Shown one piece after another: positions 18,281 to 25,539 of a stretch of DNA of 64,000 nt. This DNA is from CAILLO01 sp964579735 (lineage in GTDB: Bacteria; Bacillota; Clostridia; Saccharofermentanales; UBA5734). Both the position numbers and the translations under genes were made by a program. The stretch is taken from assembly GCA_964579735.1 (NCBI GenBank), contig CAZOHH010000001.1, forward strand, positions 1 to 64,000, given 5' to 3'. The stretch's first letter is position 1. Each line of letters opens with the position of its first letter. The notes under the pieces were generated by a model that saw only the letters and a program-made list of their open reading frames with translations, was not told the origin of the DNA and did not search any database.

Positions 18281-19440
18281 GCGGGGGATTCGGGAAGCCC
18301 GGGACATTCCGGTCGCCGCGACGCGAGGCTTTCGTCCGCCGCGAGCGCGGTGAGCGACGCGAGGCACCCGGCACGGATGTGGTTCACATGCACGCCGGTC
18401 CGGACGGATTCGACCAGGTCCGCGAGGAGTCCGCCATCGCCGCCGCCGTGCCCTTCGCCGGAGCCTCCCAGGACCTGTTCCTCCTCCCGGCCGCCTACGA
18501 GGGGCCGGATCCGGATCGTCTGCCGGAGGAAATCGGCTTCCAGCGTGGCCTTCGTGCCGCGGACCGTCATCTTCCGGTTCTCCTCCGGCGAGAACATGCA
18601 CAACTCGAACTGGGCCGAGACTCCATTCGAGTATCGGAGGGAGACGCACTCGTGGTCGACGATGTCCTTCTCGCTGTTGTAGACGCAGAGATCCGACAGC
18701 GAATGGAATCCCCTGAAGTTCTGCTCGTAGTATCCGTAGTTGAATGCGTACGGGCACGTCGCATACCGGGGACAGCCGCCGCAGGTCTCGGGCAGTGCCG
18801 GGTCGGGGACGAAGATCCGTCGGCCGCCCGTCGCGAAGACCTCGACCGGGTCGGCATCGAGGATCCAGTTCATCAGGTCCAGGTCGTGGCAGCACTTGGC
18901 GTTCAGAAGGCCGCCGTTGTTGCGGGAAAAGCGCTGCCAGCGTCGGAAGAAGCTGCCGGCATGCCTCGGGTCCAGCGATTCGCTGGCGGACAGCGTGACG
19001 ACGGTGCCGAGGCTCCCCGACTGCACCCGGTCGCGGATGGCCCGGTAGAAGTCCGTGTAGCGGAGCACGAAGCCGAGGTGGATGGAGCGGTCGTAGTCCG
19101 CGAGTCCTTCGTAGGCGCGGAGAAGGTCCGCCCGGGTGGTGGCCACGGGCTTCTCGAGCAGCATGTGCCTGCCGGCGGCCGCGGCGGAGAGGGCCACGTC
19201 CACGTGCGCCGTATCCGGCGTGCAGATCAGGACCACGTCGACGCCGGGCAGGGCGACCGCCTCACGGTAGTCCGGGGTCAGCAGGATTCCGGGGTCGGCG
19301 TCATACCACTCGCGGTGGTATGCCGAAAGGCGCTCCGGGTCCGTATCGCACAGCGCGGTCACCCGCAGGTCCGGTATCCTGCGGAGTTCCTCGCGATAGG
19401 CCAGAGAGCGTCCACCGGTACCGATGATGGCGAAGTTCAT
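18277..19440 (-). CDS. Gfo/Idh/MocA-family oxidoreductase with Cys-rich insertion
   Basis: NAD(P)-dependent sugar oxidoreductase fold, 387 residues. The N-terminal FAIIGTGGRS and VVLICTPDTAHVD form the Rossmann domain, and LLEKPVATT carries the conserved Lys of the EKP motif. The C-terminal alpha/beta domain contains KCCHDLDLMNWI, with the usual catalytic His. Between them lies CGGCPRYATC, followed by LCVYNSEKDIVDHECV, a Cys-rich insertion also seen in some family members, possibly a structural metal site. The start at 19440 overlaps the GH106-like stop as ATGA. Confidence 0.87.
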   Translation of the reverse strand: MNFAIIGTGGRSLAYREELRRIPDLRVTALCDTDPERLSAYHREWYDADPGILLTPDYREAVALPGVDVVLICTPDTAHVDVALSAAAAGRHMLLEKPVATTRADLLRAYEGLADYDRSIHLGFVLRYTDFYRAIRDRVQSGSLGTVVTLSASESLDPRHAGSFFRRWQRFSRNNGGLLNAKCCHDLDLMNWILDADPVEVFATGGRRIFVPDPALPETCGGCPRYATCPYAFNYGYYEQNFRGFHSLSDLCVYNSEKDIVDHECVSLRYSNGVSAQFELCMFSPEENRKMTVRGTKATLEADFLRQTIRIRPLVGGREEEQVLGGSGEGHGGGDGGLLADLVESVRTGVHVNHIRAGCLASLTALAADESLASRRPECPGLPESPA

Positions 19441-21968
19441 GATTCGACCTCCGGAGGGGGCGGCGGGCGGTGGGACAGGACGACGGGGCCGAGCAGACCC
19501 GATGGCAGGAGCGCATGGTCCATCCGGCAGCTGATGCTGTTCGTCGCCTCGATTTCGAGAAGGTTGGTCCCCGGAACGACGAAGCCCGTCAGGTCGAACC
19601 GGAACGGCTTCCAGTAACGGCGTCCTACCTCCTCTCCATTCAACCACACCGCGGCGGATTCCTCCACGGCTCCCAGGTCCAGAAGGCAACGGCTCGACGA
19701 AGTCTCATCCGGCGCCGCATCGAACGGGATGCGGTATCGCGCCGTGCCGGAGTGGAATGACCCCGGACGCAGGTCCCGCCAATCGGTCAAGTCGCCGATC
19801 GTCCGCCACTCGCCCTCGTCCTCGAAGCGGATGATCCATGGACCTTCTAGAATCCGGGCGACAGGGGCGGGGTCTTCCGATCGTGGCGTCGTCACTGTGA
19901 TGATCGACCTCTCCTCGTCATTCGGAGGCGGGATCGCGAGGATTCGGCTCTCGCGATAGCCGAGGTCCAGCCGGACGATCGTTCTACCCTCCCCGATGGA
20001 CCCGTCCCCGACCGCCCTGGTGGTCGTAAGTCGCTCCCGTCGTCCCGTCCATGGGTCCCAGAGCTCGACCGGTCCGACGGAATCCAGCTCCAGTGCCGTC
20101 TCGACAGGGGTCTCCCCTTCATTCGCACAGAGTAGATAGCGCCAACCGTCCTTCTCCAAGCGGCGGATGCGGAGCCCGGGCTGGTCCGACAGGGTCTTCA
20201 CGCCGGAAAGCGCGATGGCCAGGTCCAGCCAATGTCCACCCCCAACGCTTTCAGCGGCGGCCTCGAGGACCGGATATCCTTTTCCGCGCAGATCCGACAG
20301 GATCCGAAGCGTCTCGGGCGCGAGTTCCTCCGAGTCCTCGACGAGGAGCAAGGCGTAGGACTGACGCGCGCAGACCAGGCGATTCTCCTCGAGGCGGCAG
20401 GAGCCGTCCAGAAGGAAATCCTCCTCCAGATAGCAGAAGCCGACCTGGTTCTCGTACAGGAGCCGCGGTGCCCGGAAGGGCAGGCGGTCTCCGGTGCAGA
20501 GGACGGCCACGGCAGAAGGGTCGCGGGCGTCGAGCAGCAGCCAGGAGAGGCGTCTCATGTATCGGGCGCACGTCGCGAAGTCCTGCCACCAGAGGTTGTT
20601 GGGTCCCACGTCGGGCGGTCGTTCCCGGCCGCGGTCCCCGCGGACCGAGTAGTAGAAGGCGTGCGGGATGAGCAGGTCGACGCCGCGCACCGTCAGCCAG
20701 TCCACGTACCACTTCAGGTCCTCCATCGGGAGGTGCCATCCCGTGCCCGGAGCAGTGCGCACGCAGCAGCCGAAGCATTCCGCAGCGCAACGTCGAAGCC
20801 CCCTGTGGCGAGCGGCATCGGCGACGCCTTTCGCGAGGGTGCTTTCCGGTCCTTCGAGGCTCTTCCCTCCCTCGGGCGCGACCCGGCGGAGGACCAGATC
20901 CTGACCGGGAATGCCGAACCAGCGCTGCGGCGAAAGGGCGTCCGGCTCGGCGGGGTGGCCGGTGAGGGCGATCCCGTGGGCGCTGCACCAGCGGGAAGTC
21001 TTCCGGAAGAAGGTCTCCTCGAGGCGGCCGCGACAGGTCCGCTCGAACCGCCGACGGAGTCCCGCAGTCATCGCGGAGTCATCGAAGAGATCGCACAGGT
21101 CGGCCTCCGCGATTCCAGCGGCCACGCACTCCTGCAGGAAGCCGGTCGTCCAGGGGATGCGGCCGGTCATGTCCCCACGGCCAAGGAGGGACGGTTCGTC
21201 CGTGAACATCGCGAAGACGGTGCCGCCGAAGAACCGCGCCAGACGGCCGTAGTAGCGTTCATGGGTCAGCGCGATGAAGCGGTCGACGGCCGAAGGGTTC
21301 ATCAGGTCGGCGGCGAGGGGCGCCCCGGGTTCCCGCGAGTCCTCGCCGGGATGGACGCCCCGAATGCGTCCGCCGGAGGGTTCCTGGACGAACGCCGCGA
21401 GCATGCGCCCCGTCGGAAGCGCGACCGAATCTTCCAGTAGAGCCGCCGCATCGAACCGGCGGTCGTCCGGCAGGGGGAGGACTTCCAGGCAGGTGAACCC
21501 TCCGCTCGATGGGTCCTCGCGGAGAACCTGAAGCGAAACGAGGACGCCGGCCGAAGGCATGGGAAGCGAAGCCGGCGCTCGGCCGCCGCCTGCCCGACCC
21601 TCTTCGGCTCCAAAGAGCCGCATCGTGAGGCACTGGGATGCGAACGACGGATCCGCGCGGACGACTTCCCCATGCGCCGAGCCGGAAGGGTACATTCCCT
21701 CGTCATAGAGGATGACCCGCATCCCAAGACGTTCCGCCTCCTCCACGGCGACCTCCGCCAGGTCGAGAAAGAGGTCCGACAGATACGGGATGTCTGCCGA
21801 CAACCCCATGCGAGGGTGAAGGACGAATCCGTACACTTCCTTGTCGTGGAAGTCGCGCAGGCGCTCCCGGATGCCGTCTGCATCGATGTGGTCGTTCCAG
21901 AACCACATCGGGAGCGGAGAGGCCTCTTTCGGTGGGTCGAGGAAGAGGTCGAAGGGGTGCCTTCCCAT
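19437..21968 (-). CDS. GH106-like glycosyl hydrolase (alpha-L-rhamnosidase-related)
   Basis: An 843-residue protein with the N-terminal barrel signature of the GH106/related hydrolases: MWFWNDHIDADGIRERL, GFVLHPRMGL and ILYDEGMYPSGSAHGEV. The catalytic region continues through MFTDEPSLLG. At the C-terminus (about residues 690-840) lies a jelly-roll sugar-binding domain (WIIRFEDEGEW...AVWLNGEEVG...LEIEATNS), the arrangement seen in GH2- and GH106-type enzymes. No signal peptide is present, so it should act on imported oligosaccharides. GH106 founders are alpha-L-rhamnosidases, which suits a rhamnogalacturonan substrate, but specificity here is inferred. Confidence 0.78.
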   Translation of the reverse strand: MGRHPFDLFLDPPKEASPLPMWFWNDHIDADGIRERLRDFHDKEVYGFVLHPRMGLSADIPYLSDLFLDLAEVAVEEAERLGMRVILYDEGMYPSGSAHGEVVRADPSFASQCLTMRLFGAEEGRAGGGRAPASLPMPSAGVLVSLQVLREDPSSGGFTCLEVLPLPDDRRFDAAALLEDSVALPTGRMLAAFVQEPSGGRIRGVHPGEDSREPGAPLAADLMNPSAVDRFIALTHERYYGRLARFFGGTVFAMFTDEPSLLGRGDMTGRIPWTTGFLQECVAAGIAEADLCDLFDDSAMTAGLRRRFERTCRGRLEETFFRKTSRWCSAHGIALTGHPAEPDALSPQRWFGIPGQDLVLRRVAPEGGKSLEGPESTLAKGVADAARHRGLRRCAAECFGCCVRTAPGTGWHLPMEDLKWYVDWLTVRGVDLLIPHAFYYSVRGDRGRERPPDVGPNNLWWQDFATCARYMRRLSWLLLDARDPSAVAVLCTGDRLPFRAPRLLYENQVGFCYLEEDFLLDGSCRLEENRLVCARQSYALLLVEDSEELAPETLRILSDLRGKGYPVLEAAAESVGGGHWLDLAIALSGVKTLSDQPGLRIRRLEKDGWRYLLCANEGETPVETALELDSVGPVELWDPWTGRRERLTTTRAVGDGSIGEGRTIVRLDLGYRESRILAIPPPNDEERSIITVTTPRSEDPAPVARILEGPWIIRFEDEGEWRTIGDLTDWRDLRPGSFHSGTARYRIPFDAAPDETSSSRCLLDLGAVEESAAVWLNGEEVGRRYWKPFRFDLTGFVVPGTNLLEIEATNSISCRMDHALLPSGLLGPVVLSHRPPPPPEVES

Positions 21969-21971
21969 CGG

Positions 21972-23162
21972 TCAGCGCGCCTTTCCGAAGGCGTGAAGCG
22001 TCTCCAACAGCGCCGCGAGGTTCGCCGGAGGAACGTCGGACTGGACGTTGTGGATGGAGGAGAAGACGAAGCCGCCCCCGGGAGCAAGGGTGTCGATCCG
22101 ACGCTTCACGTCCTCGCGGACCTCCTCCGGCGTTCCGAAGGGCAGGATCCGCTGGGTGTCGACCCCGCCGCCCCAGAAGACCAGATCCTTGCCGAAATCG
22201 CGCTTCAACCCTACCGGCTCCATCCCCGCGGCCGAGGTCTGCACGGGGTTCAGGATATCCACACCGGCTTCAATCAGGTCGGGGATGACTTCGCGGACCG
22301 CGCCGCAGGAGTGCAGGAACACCCGGATGCCGGGGGACGTCCTGTGGATGTGCTCGAAGAGACGACGGTGCCTGGGCATGAGGATCGAACGGTAGAGGTC
22401 GCGCGAGAAGAGCAGTCCCTGCTGGGTGCCCAGATCGTCGACTTCCACGGCGACCTGCGCCCGACCCCCTGCGATGCCCAGCGCGCGGGTCCAGTAGCGC
22501 ATCTTCTGCTCGACGATTCCGTCGAGAAGGTAGGCGACGCGCTCCGGTTCGAGCGCCAGGTCCACCATGGCCTCCTGGTATCCGCGGATGCGCGTGACCA
22601 TCTCCATGGCTCCCGATGTGAAGCCATTGAGCACGATGCCCATCCCCTGCCGGTCCAGTCCGCCGATGCGCGCGTCCATGCCACCGAACCGACGGTCCGC
22701 GGCACCTTCCGGCATACGGTAGCCCGCGAGTCCGCTGGCTTCCGGCTCGCCCGGCATGGGTGAAGCGTCGACGTCGTAGTACAGCCCGTCCCGATCGGGT
22801 CGTCTCCAACCGATGCGCCATTCGTCGAAGAAGGCATCCGCGCCGGCACGTTCCTCGACGGGCGTCCCGAGGGGGAAGACGCCGCGCGTGTCCACTTCGA
22901 GCTGTCGAAGGACGGGTTCCGGCACCACCGCCAGCTGCTGGATCCGGTCCATCAATTCGGGCGAGGGGTCCAGCGCCGTCCAGTCGAGATGCGCGAGAAG
23001 GCGCCGATAGCCTGCGATGGCGATGCCGGTCATCTTCGTCGCTCCTAGGTCAAAGGGGACGCGGTCGGATTCCCGGTGGTCCAGTGCGGCCTGGAGTCTC
23101 TCTCTCGAGGAGATCGCGGGCGTTAGCGACGGAGATGCGGTCGCAGAGGGATTCCTGTTCAC
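21972..23162 (-). CDS. URO-D family protein, paralogue 3 (metal site intact)
   Basis: The 396-residue URO-D-fold protein resembles paralogue 1 at 2933-4195 most closely. It shares DRVPFDLGATKMTG near the N-terminus, HSC at residues 284-286 (the HxC zinc motif), DILNPVQTSAAGMEP, FWGGGVDTQ and FGTPEEV. The second metal-site Cys of paralogue 1 (PVQC) is Thr here. The GTG start at 23162 overlaps the GH4 stop as GTGA and adds a short Ser/Thr/Pro-rich leader before the conserved SRERL. Its stop lies 3 nt before the GH106-like start. Function unknown; methyl transfer from an O-methyl sugar is one testable idea. Confidence 0.83.
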   Translation of the reverse strand: MNRNPSATASPSLTPAISSRERLQAALDHRESDRVPFDLGATKMTGIAIAGYRRLLAHLDWTALDPSPELMDRIQQLAVVPEPVLRQLEVDTRGVFPLGTPVEERAGADAFFDEWRIGWRRPDRDGLYYDVDASPMPGEPEASGLAGYRMPEGAADRRFGGMDARIGGLDRQGMGIVLNGFTSGAMEMVTRIRGYQEAMVDLALEPERVAYLLDGIVEQKMRYWTRALGIAGGRAQVAVEVDDLGTQQGLLFSRDLYRSILMPRHRRLFEHIHRTSPGIRVFLHSCGAVREVIPDLIEAGVDILNPVQTSAAGMEPVGLKRDFGKDLVFWGGGVDTQRILPFGTPEEVREDVKRRIDTLAPGGGFVFSSIHNVQSDVPPANLAALLETLHAFGKAR

Positions 23163-24547
23163 CGGATCGTCCCCTTCCGCCGCAGGAACCCCAGCGGCGC
23201 GTACGGCAGGTTCGCCTCGACCAGGCGGTCGTAGAGGCCGACCACGCGGTCCGGTGGAAGCGCCCGGCACTGCGGGTCGTTCAGGAGCGCCTGCATCACG
23301 GCCTCGGGACGGCGTTCCAGCATGCCGTCGACGATCCAGAGCTGGGTCAGGGCGTGGGGGTGGATCAGTTCCACCACCGCGGGGGGCAGCTCCACGGTCG
23401 GAAGGGGGTGTACCCCCTTCGCGTCGACCGTGCCGAGCGTCTCCACGCACGCCCCGCGGGGCAGGTCCTCGACCTGTCCCACGTTCAGCGCGTTGACCGC
23501 GTCCGTGAGAGGCAGGTCCATCAGGTAGGCGCGGATCATGTCGGCACCGGTCTCCCGGCTCCGTTCCGGGTGCGTTCCCGCAGGCAGGTCCCGGATGGCG
23601 TCGAAGTGGGCCTGGGAACGTTCCTTGTACGCCTCCCGGTGGAAGATCGCGGTTCTCCGCACGCCGTAGCGGACGAGCTCCTCGTACGGGAAGCGCGCCT
23701 CGTACAGGACATCCCGCATCTCGGGGAAGCCCGAGACGCCCCATGGAACGAATTCCAGCGTGTGCCGGTCCGCCGGGTACGGCATGCGGCGGTACCGGTC
23801 GAAGAGCTCCGCGCAAAGCCTGTGGCCGGACGAGAAGCCCATCTCGTCGCGGGTCTCCTCCGGCAGCAGAGCGGCGAGGGACCTTTCCCCCAGACGCTCC
23901 TCGAGCATCGGATAGCCCGGCTTCCCATCGACCGTGAACTCCGTCACCCAGGTGAAGTGGTTCACGCCGGCGATGGCGACCTGCGGGCGGCGTGCCTCGG
24001 TCAGGCCGAAGGCATCGCGCAGGACGTCGCGCGTCTCGAAGTACGCGTGGCACAAGCCGACCACCGGGTTCGCGCAGCTTCGCTGGAGAACCGCGGTCAG
24101 GGTACCCATGGGGTTCGTGTAATTGGCGATGAAGGCCAAAGGGCAGAGTTCGGTGAAATCGCGTGCGAATTCCTCGAAGATGGGGATGTTGCGCAGGCTC
24201 CGCGACCAGCCGGAGGGACCGCACGTGTCGCCGACCGTCGCGAGAATCCCATCCTCCTCCGGAATGGCCAGGTCATTGGCCATGGCGGGGAATCCGCCGG
24301 TGGCCAGCGTGATCAGCACCGCATTCGCTCCGTCCAGCGCGGCGCGCCGGTCCAGTGTTCCCGTGTATCGGTCGTGTCGTCCGAAGACGCGATTGGCCTC
24401 TTCGCCCCATGCCCTGCAGCTTTCCGCGGGGATGGGATCGATGTCCACGAACCGCACGTCCAGCACCTCTGGAAACACGACCAGCAGGTCGGTCAGCAGG
24501 CGCGGCACCCAGTTCACGCTGGCACCCAGGAAGACGATGCGGATCAT
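23159..24547 (-). CDS. GH4-family glycosidase, LplD-like (alpha-galacturonidase candidate)
   Basis: NAD+- and Mn2+-dependent glycosidase of family GH4, 462 residues. The NAD-binding start is MIRIVFLGAS, with FVDID following beta strand 2. NPMG, the metal ligand Cys166 in CHAY, and His197 in GVNHF are all present. The residues after CH separate GH4 subgroups (CHEV, CHSV and others); CHAY is not one I know. LplD of B. subtilis, a GH4 alpha-galacturonidase, sits in the comparable lplABCD-yetA locus. The start overlaps the URO-D 4 stop as ATGA. The reaction would be redox-assisted glycoside elimination in the cytoplasm. Confidence 0.85.
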   Translation of the reverse strand: MIRIVFLGASVNWVPRLLTDLLVVFPEVLDVRFVDIDPIPAESCRAWGEEANRVFGRHDRYTGTLDRRAALDGANAVLITLATGGFPAMANDLAIPEEDGILATVGDTCGPSGWSRSLRNIPIFEEFARDFTELCPLAFIANYTNPMGTLTAVLQRSCANPVVGLCHAYFETRDVLRDAFGLTEARRPQVAIAGVNHFTWVTEFTVDGKPGYPMLEERLGERSLAALLPEETRDEMGFSSGHRLCAELFDRYRRMPYPADRHTLEFVPWGVSGFPEMRDVLYEARFPYEELVRYGVRRTAIFHREAYKERSQAHFDAIRDLPAGTHPERSRETGADMIRAYLMDLPLTDAVNALNVGQVEDLPRGACVETLGTVDAKGVHPLPTVELPPAVVELIHPHALTQLWIVDGMLERRPEAVMQALLNDPQCRALPPDRVVGLYDRLVEANLPYAPLGFLRRKGTIR

Positions 24548-25539
24548 CGGTCGTACCCCCCGTGTTCCTTCACGGCCCTCACCAAGGCCAGATAGTTCTC
24601 CGGCACCACCGACTTCGTGATGCTGTGGCTGGAGGAACACACGAAGTTTCCCCCGGGCTTCATCCGCTCGAGCAGCCGCCTTGTCTCCTCGTAGACGGAA
24701 TCAGGCGTGCCGCTCGAAAGGTTTCCGCCGATGTCGACGTTGCCGCGGAAGCCGATCCGGTCGCCGAAGCGCGCCTTCAAGTCCACGATGTCGTTGCAGT
24801 AGGGTTCGACCGGATTCACGAGGTCGACCCCGATGTCGATCAGGTACGGAAGCACGACATCGAGTCGGCCGTCGGTGTGGAACTCGACCGGCATTCCCGC
24901 CGCCTTCGCGACGCCGACCAGTTCGCGCTCCCGCTCCCGCCACAGTGCGAGGAACGGGTCGGGCGGGATGAAAAGCCCCGAGCCGAAGGAGATGTCATCG
25001 CCGACGAGCAGGTAGTCGATGCCGGTCCGGACCGCCCTCTTCGCGTTGTCGAGGTGGAAGTCGAAGAGCAGTTGGGTGTAGGCGTCGACATACTCGAAGT
25101 CGTCGTAGACGAGATACATGAAGTTCTCGAAGCCCAGGCTCTCGTAGACGACGTCGAACGCCCCGTGATCGTAGGCCGCCGCCGCGAGGCCCTCCTGGTG
25201 CGCGATCTCCGCAACGCGGGCGCACCTCTCGAGCCAGGCGTCGCGCTCGGCGTCGGTGGGGCGTGGTATCGAAGCGAGGTCGGGCTGTCCACCCGCCGCC
25301 GCTACAAAGGCCGTCGGCCGGAAGAACTTAAGGCTCGCGATCACGCAATCGAGGCCGATGCGGCAATACAGGTCGACCAGTTCCCTAGGTTCGAGCTGCG
25401 CGGTGTTCTTGCCTGCGATGCCGATCATGGCCTCCACCATCGGCGGGTCGATCAGCACCTCGTAGACGGGCACCCGGTCTGGAATCCCATGGCGAAGAAC
25501 CGCCAGCACCCGTTCCCTGCCGCTCATGCTCATTCCCAT
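24544..25539 (-). CDS. URO-D family protein, paralogue 4 (Cys to Asp at metal site)
   Basis: URO-D-fold protein of 331 residues. It starts with three closely spaced in-frame ATGs (25539, 25533, 25527); the second would give the ATGA overlap common in this operon, so the exact start is uncertain by up to four residues. The metal-site motif reads HTDG (residues 221-224) instead of HTCG, and PVEPYCND follows in the next strand. FRGNVDIGG replaces the FWGGGVDTQ of paralogues 1 and 3. It is a third, separate branch in this window. Function unknown. Confidence 0.83.
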   Translation of the reverse strand: MGMSMSGRERVLAVLRHGIPDRVPVYEVLIDPPMVEAMIGIAGKNTAQLEPRELVDLYCRIGLDCVIASLKFFRPTAFVAAAGGQPDLASIPRPTDAERDAWLERCARVAEIAHQEGLAAAAYDHGAFDVVYESLGFENFMYLVYDDFEYVDAYTQLLFDFHLDNAKRAVRTGIDYLLVGDDISFGSGLFIPPDPFLALWRERERELVGVAKAAGMPVEFHTDGRLDVVLPYLIDIGVDLVNPVEPYCNDIVDLKARFGDRIGFRGNVDIGGNLSSGTPDSVYEETRRLLERMKPGGNFVCSSSHSITKSVVPENYLALVRAVKEHGGYDR

